A stretch of 64,000 nt of DNA, from contig NZ_FORI01000003.1 in assembly GCF_900113965.1 (NCBI RefSeq), positions 124,001 through 188,000 of the forward strand. Reading direction: 5' to 3'. Position numbers and translations under genes: made by a program. Source of the DNA: Treponema bryantii. Lineage in GTDB: Bacteria > Spirochaetota > Spirochaetia > Treponematales > Treponemataceae. The notes beneath the pieces are model-generated. The model saw only the letters and a list, made by a program, of their open reading frames with translations, did no database searches and had not been told where the DNA came from. Positions within the stretch are counted from its first letter, which is position 1. Every line of letters starts with the position of its first letter. This document shows positions 8,756 to 18,388 of the stretch, piece after piece.

Positions 8756-11700
8756 TTAATCACCTGTATAATTCAAAATCCATTCTGCACTTGTAAGAGT
8801 TCCGTTATCATCACCTATTGTCATGGCGGCTTTTTGTTCAGCAGAGCCCTTATATTTTACTGTTTCTATACCACTACAATATCCAAATGCACCACTTACA
8901 ATTTCAGTAAGCGAAGCTGGAAGTGTTATTTCTCTAAGTGTAGAATCCCCCCAGAAAGAAGCATATTTTATGGATGTTACTTTATCAGGAATAACAATAC
9001 TTTCCATTGGACAACCACCAAAAAGGCGATTAACCTCTGTCAATTCAGAAGGAAGATGTACATTTGCCAGTGAACTACAAGCATAGAAAGCATCACTTCC
9101 TATTGTTGTTACAGAATCTGGAATGATTATTTCTTCAAGATTAGAACAACAATCAAATACTGTAGAACCGATTTCTGTAAGATGTGAACCGCTTTCGAAA
9201 GTAAGATTCTTAATTCCAGAAGAACAGAAAGCGTAATCACGAATCTTTTCTACAGTTGCAGGTACTTCAAAGCTTGAGTTTTCCTCCTGCTTATTACAAT
9301 AGAATACAAGTTCTTTTCCATCAGCAGTATAAATAGCATTTCCAACAGTTTTAAGGCCTGGACCATCAGCAGCAAGATTTATATCAGCAGGCACTCTGTA
9401 GAAAGCGGAACCAGCAACTTGCGTAAGTGTTGAAGGAAGGGTTACACTCTTTAGATTTGTACATAACCAGAATACCTCATATTGAATTTCTGTAATTCCT
9501 TCTGGTAAATGACATTCTTCAAGATGAGTACATCCATTAAACAAGTCATTAGGTAATACTGTGAGGCCCGTAACATTTGAAAGATCAAGCTTTACCATTG
9601 CCTCTTCCGTAATAAGATTCTTAATTGCTGTTGACATTTCTGTCAACACTTCTTCATTCATTTCGCCTGTAACAATGACTGTTATTGTACTTTCGACTTG
9701 TGAAATTATTTCAACTGCATGTGAAACATCAGTTTCAATAGTAGCATCTTTTATAATCTTAACTTCAAAGTTTGCACTGTATTTTTTTCCATCGTAAATT
9801 CCGTTTACGTTCAGTATATAATTTCCTATAGGAAGATTGTTACCCAATGTAAAGTTCTTTGAATTTGTTTGATAATAACTAACAGGTACTTCCTCTCCAT
9901 GATAGAAGAGTTTATAACTGTAGTTTATTTTACCTGTATCGCTTCCTTCTTCAATTTCTTCTCCAGTTTCGTTATCAACTGCTTTTATTGTAATTGTCTT
10001 ATTTTCTACAGCCTTCTCAAAAGAGGTAATATTAATGGAAATTGTAATATCCTTATACACAGGATTAACATCAATACTACCTCCTCCAACCTTGAGACAG
10101 GCTTCTGTATTGTCGGCATTCCACAAGGCAGTGCCGTTATCACCAAAGAAATATGTGTAAGGTGCAACTGTATTTGCCGCACTGTAATTCTGAGTAATGG
10201 TTACAGGGTTGCCTGGTGATGGAGGTGTTTCTGTAGTTACATGGAGTTCTGAACCGGAAGCAAGGGTTCCAGTTACATTGATAACTGTGTCATCCGGTAA
10301 ATAGATGTTAGAATCTGCATTATCATTATCTTTATTCCCCCAGACTTTTACATTTCCCATAACATTCAAAGTTGCATCTGAAGGCACATAAATACCTCCG
10401 CCGTAGCCGCCGGCTTTATTATCAGTAACTCTGACTCCATCTGAAAGTGTAAGATCTGCTCCACTGGCAAGACAGATACCTCCGCCGTCACCACCAGAGG
10501 TATAACCATTTACAATAGCAAGAGCCTCGAGAGTTACCGGAACACTTGTATTAATTGTAAGAGCCGGTCCATTGTCATTAAGAGTACCATCCGGATTTCC
10601 AGAAATATTAAATTGTGGCTCTGCAGGGTTAGCTGTTTGCATCTGAGCACCCTTAATCAAAAGTGATGCAGCTTTGTCATTAATTGTATTTGGAATTTCA
10701 GTTTTTCCCAGGTTTGATGTGACACTAATTGTGAAGTCTACGTATGAATTTCGTATAACAGAACAAGCATCCTCGATAGACTTAAAAGGATGATTACTTG
10801 TACCTTTTGGATCTGAAGGAGATGTACTACCTGTTGAATCATTTACATATATGGGAGCATTAATATAAAGACTTTTTTTATTAGAGTTTAGATTAAGAGT
10901 CCATTCTGTGTATTGTGTATTTACTACACCAAAGTTATTTTTATAATCTTCCAGTAAAAGCTCCGTGTTAGAAGCTATAACAGATACAGGTGAAAGTCCT
11001 CTAGATGCACTAGAACTAAGAGCTACATAAGCAACTTTTCCAGGGTTGTTTGTATTGTTTATACATACAGCAGGAGGTGTAAGAGCATCAACAAGATATA
11101 TATTTCCCTTTACATCATTTTTATGTTCTTCTCCACCATAAGGAATATATGCACTTCCGCTTATATATAAATTACCTGAAATAGCTGCACCACCCTTATA
11201 CTGATTATCTCCGTTAAGTGTATTTCCTTCTATAATTCCGCTATCCATATAAAGGTCACCGTTAGTACATATTGCTCCACCATTTTTAGCGGCCGAATTG
11301 CTGTAAATCTTTCCTTTCATTGTCTCTTTTTCTGTAGAAGATTTATAGCCAATATAGATTTTTCCGTTACCATTACGATAAATAGCACCACCGTCTTTAC
11401 TTGCACCGTTATTATATATATTTGAGTTTCCATAAATAAACACGTCAGCATTTTTAACATACATTCCACCGCCAACAACAGCAGAATTGTGATGAATTTC
11501 GCCGCCTTCCATTTTAAATACACCGGCTTTACAATAAAGACCACCACCGTTTGTATCCTGACTGCCTGTACTACCTGAATATCTGACCGTATTATTTGAG
11601 ATAACAGAACCATCTTTCATTGTAAGGGTACCAGCTTCAAGGACTACCCCTCCTCCAGATGTATAGCCCGTACTTTTTATTTTACAATTACCAACCCAGG

Positions 11701-13021
11701 CTCCCCGTTCAAGAGTTACATCAGCACCAGTGAAATAAACATCCAGCCCCCCACCTTCTTCTCTTTGTAATTCTCCATTCGTTGTAATTTTTACATTCTT
11801 AAATGTTACTGGTATATTTGTATTTACATAAACAACAGGTGCAGAACTTCCCTTAATAACATCTGTGTAATTAGCAGAATCTGTACCGGCGCCTGTATTC
11901 TGATGCAAACCTATAATTGTAATTGAACTTGCATCTGTAGATTCAATCGGGTTACTTCCATAAGCACTGATTGATACACCATCAACTTGTCCACTTACAA
12001 AAATAGTATAATCTCTTTGAATATTAGCGTTTGCTATTCTTTTTATTGCTTCATCAAGAGTAGCCAGAGGACTAAAGGCTCTTCCCTCGTTTGCATTATC
12101 AGCCTCTTCAACATGGTTAGTGGCTGTTCTATGAGCGTCGCCTACGTAAATTACTGAATCAAGATATGAATTGATAATGCTTGATGTAAGAGTGAAAACT
12201 CCAGTGCTAGAAATAAGGCTTGAGCCGTTACTGCGCCAGGTTTCGGTTGTCATACCGGTAACTACGTTTACAGACTGTTTTGTTGTGTAGGCAATTCTGG
12301 TATCATCACCGCTGCCCTGATAGAAATATATTGTAAGTTCATAAAGACCGGCCGGCAGGTTTGGTACTTTAATGCGGGTTGGACTGATTTCTTTAGCATC
12401 GTCGGCAGCGGCAGCCACAGCCGCATTCCATTTAGTTCGCTGATTTGAATTGTCTAGAATAACACTGATATCTGTAATTGAGGCATCGACAGTCATCTCA
12501 AGATTTACAGAACCGTTACCAGATAAATCCGGCTTAAGGAAAAAGTCTTCTTCAAGACAAGCGTCACTTGCAGTAAACTTTTTTGCCTGAGAAGTATGAT
12601 AAAGGCTACGTACACCGTTTACTTTTACACCGACTTCAACTTCCCATTTAATTCCAAGTCTGATTCTTGTAATAAGGAAGGTCTGATTAGTTGTATCTAC
12701 TTCGCCTTCTATTATATCTGTTGTGTCATCGACGTTTCTTGCAATTGCGTAATACTCTACATCACTGTTTGAGGTTGAACCTGGAACCGCGATTGCAGAA
12801 CGAGACTTTTGCGTAAGGATTTTTGGCAGGGCTCCCTCTGCCGCATAACGACCGGAAATATCTATGGTCTGTCCCGCGCCAGCTGTCACTTCCTTCCTGT
12901 CTTGTGCATCATCAAAAGAAGTAACTGCATTTTCGCAGGAAAGGAAAAGCCCTGCCGCAAAGAGTAGCGACAAAAGCAGAGGATAAATAGTTTTGATAAT
13001 CTTATTAATTCGCATCATCAT
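8756..13021 (-). CDS. Giant lipoprotein: two beta-helix regions plus BspA-like repeats
   Basis: 1421-residue paralogue of the following gene. The N-terminus is MMMRINKIIK with a hydrophobic stretch and lipobox GLFLSC. Beta-sandwich-like domains (about 50-280) are followed by a first beta-helix region (about 290-680) and a second (about 720-960). Both begin with an IYVxD/VIYVGD strand and a 'HPFKSIEDA' or 'SPLATLDEA' segment, which suggests an internal duplication. A further beta-sandwich comes next, then LRR_5-type repeats (about 1150-1400). The start at 13021 is supported by GGGGAGGTG upstream; it lies 9 bp after the preceding stop. It ends at 8756, 1 bp before the next start. Probably a surface adhesin or glycan-binding protein; no enzymatic residues recognised. 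Confidence 0.82.
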   Translation of the reverse strand: MMMRINKIIKTIYPLLLSLLFAAGLFLSCENAVTSFDDAQDRKEVTAGAGQTIDISGRYAAEGALPKILTQKSRSAIAVPGSTSNSDVEYYAIARNVDDTTDIIEGEVDTTNQTFLITRIRLGIKWEVEVGVKVNGVRSLYHTSQAKKFTASDACLEEDFFLKPDLSGNGSVNLEMTVDASITDISVILDNSNQRTKWNAAVAAAADDAKEISPTRIKVPNLPAGLYELTIYFYQGSGDDTRIAYTTKQSVNVVTGMTTETWRSNGSSLISSTGVFTLTSSIINSYLDSVIYVGDAHRTATNHVEEADNANEGRAFSPLATLDEAIKRIANANIQRDYTIFVSGQVDGVSISAYGSNPIESTDASSITIIGLHQNTGAGTDSANYTDVIKGSSAPVVYVNTNIPVTFKNVKITTNGELQREEGGGLDVYFTGADVTLERGAWVGNCKIKSTGYTSGGGVVLEAGTLTMKDGSVISNNTVRYSGSTGSQDTNGGGLYCKAGVFKMEGGEIHHNSAVVGGGMYVKNADVFIYGNSNIYNNGASKDGGAIYRNGNGKIYIGYKSSTEKETMKGKIYSNSAAKNGGAICTNGDLYMDSGIIEGNTLNGDNQYKGGAAISGNLYISGSAYIPYGGEEHKNDVKGNIYLVDALTPPAVCINNTNNPGKVAYVALSSSASRGLSPVSVIASNTELLLEDYKNNFGVVNTQYTEWTLNLNSNKKSLYINAPIYVNDSTGSTSPSDPKGTSNHPFKSIEDACSVIRNSYVDFTISVTSNLGKTEIPNTINDKAASLLIKGAQMQTANPAEPQFNISGNPDGTLNDNGPALTINTSVPVTLEALAIVNGYTSGGDGGGICLASGADLTLSDGVRVTDNKAGGYGGGIYVPSDATLNVMGNVKVWGNKDNDNADSNIYLPDDTVINVTGTLASGSELHVTTETPPSPGNPVTITQNYSAANTVAPYTYFFGDNGTALWNADNTEACLKVGGGSIDVNPVYKDITISINITSFEKAVENKTITIKAVDNETGEEIEEGSDTGKINYSYKLFYHGEEVPVSYYQTNSKNFTLGNNLPIGNYILNVNGIYDGKKYSANFEVKIIKDATIETDVSHAVEIISQVESTITVIVTGEMNEEVLTEMSTAIKNLITEEAMVKLDLSNVTGLTVLPNDLFNGCTHLEECHLPEGITEIQYEVFWLCTNLKSVTLPSTLTQVAGSAFYRVPADINLAADGPGLKTVGNAIYTADGKELVFYCNKQEENSSFEVPATVEKIRDYAFCSSGIKNLTFESGSHLTEIGSTVFDCCSNLEEIIIPDSVTTIGSDAFYACSSLANVHLPSELTEVNRLFGGCPMESIVIPDKVTSIKYASFWGDSTLREITLPASLTEIVSGAFGYCSGIETVKYKGSAEQKAAMTIGDDNGTLTSAEWILNYTGD

Positions 13022-13030
13022 TCACCTCCC

Positions 13031-16000
13031 CTAAAATTCCCTTACAGCGCGAACATATAGTTCATAAGTTTTATTATTATTTCCTGTTTGAGCAGAACCC
13101 GATGCATTGTAACCCTTAGTCTCTATGTAGTCTTCCCAATTCCAATGCTGAGTTGCACTTGAGAAAGAAGCAGAAACACCTGTCGGGAATTTTACAAAAT
13201 CACTGCTTTCTCCAATCTCATCTATTACAGCATTTATGGCATACATCCAGCTAAGCGATGCAGATAATTCAGAAGAATTAGGAAGATACCAGCCGCTTGA
13301 ATCACCCCTTACAGCAACTCCATAATGCTCAGCCCACCAGAAGGCCGGATAATTTTCTTCATTATATTCACCACCCTGTGTAGCGGCATAAGTCTTTACA
13401 TCTTCTACATCAAAGCCGTTTCCATCGTTATCTGGAATTCTAGCTGAAGCTCCTGGAACTCCAGACTTTGCCCAGGCCTTTTGAGTCTGCTTAAAGCCAA
13501 CACCCAGAACTTTTCCGTCGCTTACACTAAAGATAAATGCGACAGCTTTCTGTTTCTGGTCATTACTAAGCTCCAGTGAATCTGTATAAGCAATCGCACT
13601 TCCATCTGAGAAAACTATATCTTTCACCGCATCTGGAGCAAGCTTTTCACCAACCGGATTAATAACAGTCAGAGTTAATTCCAGATCGTGCTGCATTCCC
13701 ATAAAGGTTACCTGTAATTGTGCCTTATAAGTTCCCATGTAATCTTGAGCCGGAATAGTAAGGCTTATTCCTCCAGAAACATTTGAAACTGTAAGATCAC
13801 AAAGATATGTAGAACCGCTATACAAGGCAGCTGCCCAGGTCACGTTATTGCCGTCTATTTTTGAAGCATAAGCTAATTGAGTACCACTTCTCTTTACAAG
13901 AGGAGTAAGATTCAAGGTTTTTGCATTTCCTAGTTTTACAGAATAATTAGTCTCAGCAAACTCAAAAGTATACTCAGAAGCTATATGTTCGTTACCAGAA
14001 GCTCCAGACATCTTAAGGCTTGCTTCACCGCCTGTAGGAACAATTGCAAAGCCTCTGTCGCTTGTGAAGAAATCTGAAGGAGCTGCAGTATTATATGTAC
14101 CGTAATCAGTTGTAAATGAGTATGGATCAGCTTCAAAAGTTGCAGGCTCATTTGCAGTAGCTGTGGTTATTCCAATGCTTGCACCAGTCTCAAGGCGGCT
14201 GGTAATATTAATTAAATAATCTTCTGGCAGAACTATATTCTTTGGTTTATCCGGGGTTGCTGTGTTATTATCTTTTACAATCGGCTTGCCCTGAACATTT
14301 AAGGTTACAGTATCATCAATTACAAGACCTGTAGAACTGTTACTGACGATGCTGCCACCTTCGAGATTCAAAATACAATTGTCAGCATAAATACCGTTGC
14401 TGTTGTGAGAAATGGTTCCGCTCTTTATTGTAACAGTTACTGGACCTGCAGCTGGATCACTTACAGTATCTGCAGCTGCATAAACACCAGCATATCCGCT
14501 AGAATTTGAAATATCCGCTCCATCGATAATCAGCAAGGTGTTTGAATTATTCTGAGTAACAGCATTGCCAGCAGAGTTAGTTACCGTAACATTTCCGATT
14601 GTAACCTTTGACAAATCTACATCGCTGGCAACGGTAATTGATTTAAGTTTTGCTCCGTTTGCTGCGGAAGCTCTAGGGTTCTTTGCAATTTCAAGCTGAT
14701 CTGTATTCATTGTGCCGCTGAGATTTATTTCACCGCAGACTCCGTATGCTACAGTCGGATTATCAGGATCAGAATTATCAATATAATATGTTCCTGTTGT
14801 AAAATCACCTTCTACATAAATCTTGAATTTATCTGCTTTGTCCGGGCGTTCTTCAAGATTGTTAATATCATCAAGTGCTTCCTGTATTGATGAATACGGA
14901 GCACGTTCAGAACCGTCACCCTGGAAGCCTTCCGGATCTGTACATGCACGAACAAAAAGTATGTTGTTCATGAATCTGAACTTAACGGTTCTTGTTGAAG
15001 AATTCTCGTAGTTTGTAAGAACTGCGTAGGCTTCTACACGATAGGTATTCTGAGGAAGTTCTATTGTCTTTGTTGTAGTAGTTGTACCGCTGGTATAAAT
15101 AAGACCGCTGCCTGTTGCTTCGTAAACCTTGTAATAAACAGTTGTACCACTAACGCTGTGTCCAAGATGATCCTCTGTCGGCGGTATGATTGTAATAGTA
15201 CCTTTTTTTGCTTCCTCATCATAAGGAATTCCTACAAGTCCGTCTTCGGAAATTTCATTGCCGCTCTGGTCTAAAATGACAGGCTTTTCAAGTTTTGAGA
15301 TTTTTGTTGATGCTTTTACTTCGCTGCTAAGGCCTGCTTTATCTTTAAGAATGATTTTATATTCCTTGTCACCGGCAAAGAAAGGATCATCGGTTTCATA
15401 ATAAAAGGAATTTTGATTTTGAACAAAGTCTTTACTATTAAGTATTCTGTAATTATTGTTCCAGGTGCGGGTAAAATGAGAATCATTTATTGTATACTGC
15501 GCAATTTTTACATCAGGAGTTTCAGGGTCGGCGTTCGGGTCTGTAATTACTGTAACAGAAACTGGATAACTTTTTCCATTGATTTCTATGCATGCAAGAT
15601 CTTTATGACGGATTGCCACTTCTTCTTCGTTCGGCATATCAAAAGCAACTACGAAGGTATTGTTATGATTATTGATTATTGTAGGATTAAGAATAGTCGG
15701 CGGTTTTGTATTACAACTGAGCTTTAAGGTATAGCGCTCAAAATTACGGCCACTCATTGGTTCATAGAGGTCTACATCTGCGGTAATATCTTTTCCTTCA
15801 TCTACCGGAATAAGAAACTTCTGCGGTAATAAAAGATGAACTACTGCAATTTCAGTCTGCTCTATTTGAACAGCACTTCTGTTATACTGATTGTTAAGAT
15901 TATTAAAAATTACCGAAGGAATAAGTGAATAGCGTTTTGGATTTCTCATTAAGAAAGTTACTTCGGCATCGTCATAAGAAGAAATGCAAAGCTGGCTTAG

Positions 16001-16171
16001 TTCGTCATTATAAGTTTCTACATTTAAGTTATATTCTTCGATGGCGGCTGTTTCGGTGTACTTTTCCATGAACTCTGCAACATCGTTTTCAAAAAGTGCA
16101 CAGGAAGTAAAGCCGTTAAATAATAATAGAGAGATTATGAAGATTTGAAATAAACTTTTTACAATTCGCAT
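13031..16171 (-). CDS. Giant lipoprotein with beta-helix repeats and a Lcl/DUF1566-like C-terminus
   Basis: 1046-residue predicted lipoprotein, first gene of the three-gene operon. The signal peptide ends at GFTSC. The first 400 residues look like successive immunoglobulin-like folds. Around 405-690 is the same kind of module as in the two downstream proteins (a LFVRACTDP strand, then APYSSIQEALDDI, then beta-helix turns). The last 150 residues contain GWYLPNSSEL and end in YVRAVREF, the signature of Lcl/DUF1566 (C-type-lectin-like) domains in bacterial surface proteins. It has no BspA repeats, unlike its two neighbours. The start at 16171 has an AGAGAG ribosome site. A binding or structural role on the cell surface is inferred. 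Confidence 0.8.
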   Translation of the reverse strand: MRIVKSLFQIFIISLLLFNGFTSCALFENDVAEFMEKYTETAAIEEYNLNVETYNDELSQLCISSYDDAEVTFLMRNPKRYSLIPSVIFNNLNNQYNRSAVQIEQTEIAVVHLLLPQKFLIPVDEGKDITADVDLYEPMSGRNFERYTLKLSCNTKPPTILNPTIINNHNNTFVVAFDMPNEEEVAIRHKDLACIEINGKSYPVSVTVITDPNADPETPDVKIAQYTINDSHFTRTWNNNYRILNSKDFVQNQNSFYYETDDPFFAGDKEYKIILKDKAGLSSEVKASTKISKLEKPVILDQSGNEISEDGLVGIPYDEEAKKGTITIIPPTEDHLGHSVSGTTVYYKVYEATGSGLIYTSGTTTTTKTIELPQNTYRVEAYAVLTNYENSSTRTVKFRFMNNILFVRACTDPEGFQGDGSERAPYSSIQEALDDINNLEERPDKADKFKIYVEGDFTTGTYYIDNSDPDNPTVAYGVCGEINLSGTMNTDQLEIAKNPRASAANGAKLKSITVASDVDLSKVTIGNVTVTNSAGNAVTQNNSNTLLIIDGADISNSSGYAGVYAAADTVSDPAAGPVTVTIKSGTISHNSNGIYADNCILNLEGGSIVSNSSTGLVIDDTVTLNVQGKPIVKDNNTATPDKPKNIVLPEDYLINITSRLETGASIGITTATANEPATFEADPYSFTTDYGTYNTAAPSDFFTSDRGFAIVPTGGEASLKMSGASGNEHIASEYTFEFAETNYSVKLGNAKTLNLTPLVKRSGTQLAYASKIDGNNVTWAAALYSGSTYLCDLTVSNVSGGISLTIPAQDYMGTYKAQLQVTFMGMQHDLELTLTVINPVGEKLAPDAVKDIVFSDGSAIAYTDSLELSNDQKQKAVAFIFSVSDGKVLGVGFKQTQKAWAKSGVPGASARIPDNDGNGFDVEDVKTYAATQGGEYNEENYPAFWWAEHYGVAVRGDSSGWYLPNSSELSASLSWMYAINAVIDEIGESSDFVKFPTGVSASFSSATQHWNWEDYIETKGYNASGSAQTGNNNKTYELYVRAVREF

Positions 16172-16294
16172 TATCTCTCTATTTTATAATAATTTTTGAA
16201 TATTTTCTATAATTATATTGTTATTAGTTCGCAGATCCAACTAAACACATGCGTCGCCTGCGGCGCCGCGTTGTGTAAGGAAGTTATTGTACTT

Positions 16295-16328
16295 CGTCGG
16301 CTCGCTCACTTAGTTCGCTGCGCCGACG
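16295..16328 (-). other. GC-rich stem-loop at the 3' end of fabZ
   Basis: CGTCGGC (16295-16301) pairs with GCCGACG (16322-16328), spanning the fabZ stop codon. There is no T-run, so it is not a typical terminator. It may stabilise the mRNA end. The rest of the 138-bp gap to the giant-lipoprotein operon holds further GC-rich sequence and no gene that I can see. Confidence 0.5.
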
Positions 16329-16741
16329 AGGCACATCCACTCGGCTTCAGCGCAGAGGGTGTCGCCTACGTAGGCTTTACCGGCCTGTTTGATCATCTTT
16401 GGGCTGTTGCGGAGGAATTCGATTTCCATGCGAACCTTGTCGCCAGGGCGAACCTGATTACGGAACTTTACCTTGTCCAATGTTGCAAAGAAGAAAAGTC
16501 CGTCTGCAGGAACAATGTTAAGGTAACGCAAAGCCGCGCCGCCTGCCTGTGCCATTGTTTCGCAAAGAATAACGCCCGGTACTACAGGGTACTCAGGAAA
16601 GTGTCCCTTAAAGAAAAACTCATTTTCTGTAAATGTATGTTCACAAACACAGCCTTTTTCATCAGCGCTGATAATTGAGTCTACAAATAAGAAAGGCTCG
16701 CGATGTGGTAATAATGATTTAATATCTGTTGTTAATGCCAT
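16310..16741 (-). CDS. fabZ: 3-hydroxyacyl-[acyl-carrier-protein] dehydratase FabZ
   Basis: 143-residue hot-dog-fold enzyme that removes water from 3-hydroxyacyl-ACP in fatty-acid elongation, in the cytoplasm. The catalytic pair is visible as H47 in GHFPEYPVVPGV and E61 in ETMAQ. The length is typical of FabZ. I chose ATG at 16741 (MALTTD) over a TTG at 16753 because GGAGA sits 6 nt before the ATG. A strong intrinsic terminator ends just 12 nt before this ribosome site, so expression must come from a promoter overlapping the end of the upstream lipoprotein gene or from read-through. fabF and fabD lie a few kb upstream on the same strand but are separated by two unrelated genes. Confidence 0.95.
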   Translation of the reverse strand: MALTTDIKSLLPHREPFLFVDSIISADEKGCVCEHTFTENEFFFKGHFPEYPVVPGVILCETMAQAGGAALRYLNIVPADGLFFFATLDKVKFRNQVRPGDKVRMEIEFLRNSPKMIKQAGKAYVGDTLCAEAEWMCLVGAAN

Positions 16742-16753
16742 GAAAGTCTCCAA

Positions 16754-16792
16754 AAATAAAAAAAACTTGCTTCTCTAAAAAGAAGCAAGTTT
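16754..16792 (-). terminator. Strong intrinsic terminator directly ahead of fabZ
   Basis: A 12-bp perfect stem (16763-16774 with 16781-16792) with a 6-nt loop is followed on the minus strand by a T-rich tract that runs into the fabZ ribosome site. It ends the lipoprotein transcript and may also gate fabZ. Two TATAAT-like hexamers just upstream (within 16795-16815) could start a fabZ transcript that includes the hairpin. Confidence 0.9.
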
Positions 16793-16830
16793 ATTCTACA
16801 TTATTATAGAAATTATAACAACACAGTCTT

Positions 16831-17430
16831 TTACTGGCGCTTTATAAATGTTTCATTTGCCTGCGCAATTAAATAACCAGATTCACCATTTAGTGTACCG
16901 GTCAAATAAATATATTTATAGAACTCCATTTGCGTTCTACTTTTATTCACCTTTTTCCATACCTTTTTATCTACTGAAGTTACAGTACCCCCTCTCTGCA
17001 AAAATGGAGTAATTACCTCAGTTTCCCACCAATCATCAGCATAGTAAGTGTCCATTCTATACTTTACAGTACCTAAAGTATCAGTATGATTTTCCATAAT
17101 AGATGTATCAGATGAATTAACCCATACAACAGAAGAAGATGATGAAGTACCTGAAAAATTAGCTGTACAAGTTAATTCCATTTTTTTGATATAATTCATA
17201 TCATCTTCATTAGTTATACCTCTATATGAATAATCCCATGTTCCAACAATCCAACTTCCAATTTGACCAGTTGTTAAATCTTCCCAATCATCCCAGCCTG
17301 TAACATCCTGTACACCAAATAAATTATTCAATGGATCAGTATTATTATCCTGAGTATTATTAGGATTGTTACAACTGATAACTGAGAATGCCACTAACAT
17401 TCCAAATAAAACGACAAATATTTTTTTCAT
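16831..17430 (-). CDS. Lipoprotein of unknown function
   Basis: 199-residue predicted lipoprotein. The start is the ATG at 17430 with AAGGAGGGTG upstream; the frame stays open further but without a ribosome site. The N-terminus MKKIFVVLFGMLVAFSVISC is a clear lipoprotein signal with Cys20. The mature part begins with an Asn/Asp-rich linker. It continues with a beta-rich domain holding GSWIVGTWDYSYRG near its start, resembling small lipocalin-like 'W-x-GTW' lipoproteins. That resemblance is only suggestive. It stands alone between two terminators. Confidence 0.75.
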   Translation of the reverse strand: MKKIFVVLFGMLVAFSVISCNNPNNTQDNNTDPLNNLFGVQDVTGWDDWEDLTTGQIGSWIVGTWDYSYRGITNEDDMNYIKKMELTCTANFSGTSSSSSVVWVNSSDTSIMENHTDTLGTVKYRMDTYYADDWWETEVITPFLQRGGTVTSVDKKVWKKVNKSRTQMEFYKYIYLTGTLNGESGYLIAQANETFIKRQ

Positions 17431-17523
17431 GGCTTTTACACCCTCCTTATAATTTAATCTTAAAATTTTTTTTTCGTCTATCAAGGAATAATAGTTTATA
17501 TAACATTTTTTTATATTGAAAAT

Positions 17524-17558
17524 AAAAAGGCCGTACTTCAATTTGAAGTACGGCCTTT
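17524..17558 (-). terminator. Intrinsic terminator after the outer-membrane protein gene
   Basis: A 15-bp perfect stem (17526-17540 with 17544-17558) with a 3-nt loop, 22 bp after the stop codon at 17580. The minus strand continues with TTTTTA. It could act on either strand. Confidence 0.9.
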
Positions 17559-17579
17559 ACAAGTTTAAATTATATTAAA

Positions 17580-18290
17580 TTACCAGCTGAAAGAAAGTGC
17601 TGCATAGAGTACGTTCTGTGTGAAATCATATTTGCGATACATAGTTCCACTATCATATGTATCACCTGGTTGTGATACAGAATAATCATAGCTAGATGCA
17701 GAACCCTTTACAAGACGCCATCCAATTACAGGATTTACTACGCTTTCTGGAAGGAATTTTGCCTGAATTCCAAAGTCAATTCCTGAATATGATGCAAATA
17801 CAGTAGCTCTTGCTGTACCTCTTGAACTACCATAATATCCTGTAGAAACTTCATATTCATAAGCTAAAGGTTCATCAATACTGAAACCAGCATCAAAACC
17901 AAAGTTAACACCAAAACGAACTACATTGCCAAGATAAAGACCTACAGCAGGTCCAATAGCAAAGTTGAAGTTTCCAGACAAGCCATTCAAAGGTTTTACT
18001 TCTACACCATAACCAGAATATGGAAGTGGCCATTGTTCAGTAGCACCAATACCACCATTAAAACCTACAGAAAATCCAACACCAATTAAATCAATTGGCT
18101 TGAAAAGATGCCATGATTCAACACCAAAGTCAAAAATTGTTCCTTTGATTGTTCTGTCAAGATCATCTGCTTTTACAGTATCAAAACCAATACCTGCCTG
18201 CAACTGAATATCACCATTGTAGAAATCTCCTGCGAAGATTGCTCCACCTGCGAGAACAGCAGCAGCTAAAACTGCAACTAATTTTTTCAT
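17580..18290 (-). CDS. Small outer-membrane beta-barrel protein
   Basis: 236 residues with a cleavable signal peptide (MKKLVAVLAAAVLAGGAIFA). The rest alternates aromatic and glycine-rich strands such as GVGFSVGFNGGIG and VRFGVNFGFDAGFSI, and ends in an aromatic residue (LSFSW), the usual signature of barrel proteins inserted by BamA. No plug or enzymatic motif is present. Spirochaetes carry families of such small barrels; the substrate is unknown. The start at 18290 has AGGAGTGA upstream, and the gene is followed by a strong terminator, so it is likely monocistronic. Confidence 0.75.
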   Translation of the reverse strand: MKKLVAVLAAAVLAGGAIFAGDFYNGDIQLQAGIGFDTVKADDLDRTIKGTIFDFGVESWHLFKPIDLIGVGFSVGFNGGIGATEQWPLPYSGYGVEVKPLNGLSGNFNFAIGPAVGLYLGNVVRFGVNFGFDAGFSIDEPLAYEYEVSTGYYGSSRGTARATVFASYSGIDFGIQAKFLPESVVNPVIGWRLVKGSASSYDYSVSQPGDTYDSGTMYRKYDFTQNVLYAALSFSW

Positions 18291-18320
18291 AAAATCACTC
18301 CTTTTTTGATTATGAAATAA

Positions 18321-18354
18321 ATTTTGGTTACCCCCATTAAGAGATTAACCAAAA
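18321..18354 (-). other. Inverted repeat between fabF and the barrel gene
   Basis: ATTTTGGTTA (18321-18330) and TAACCAAAAT (18345-18354) form a perfect 10-bp stem with a 14-nt loop. It may be the fabF terminator (AT-rich sequence follows) or an operator or leader element of the barrel gene 31 bp downstream. Confidence 0.5.
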
Positions 18355-18388
18355 TTATAATAGTAGAATTTTGTGAAATTGTTCAAGT

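Noticed and set aside
7000-12000. Repetitive sequence that might be a CRISPR or tandem array
   Set aside because: The periodicity comes from beta-helix coding repeats (GGGI turns) that vary in sequence and length; there are no identical repeats with unique spacers.
16196-16678. Long open frame on the plus strand opposite fabZ
   Set aside because: It is antisense to a clear FabZ with intact motifs, has no ribosome site, and its translation is Cys/Arg-rich without family likeness.
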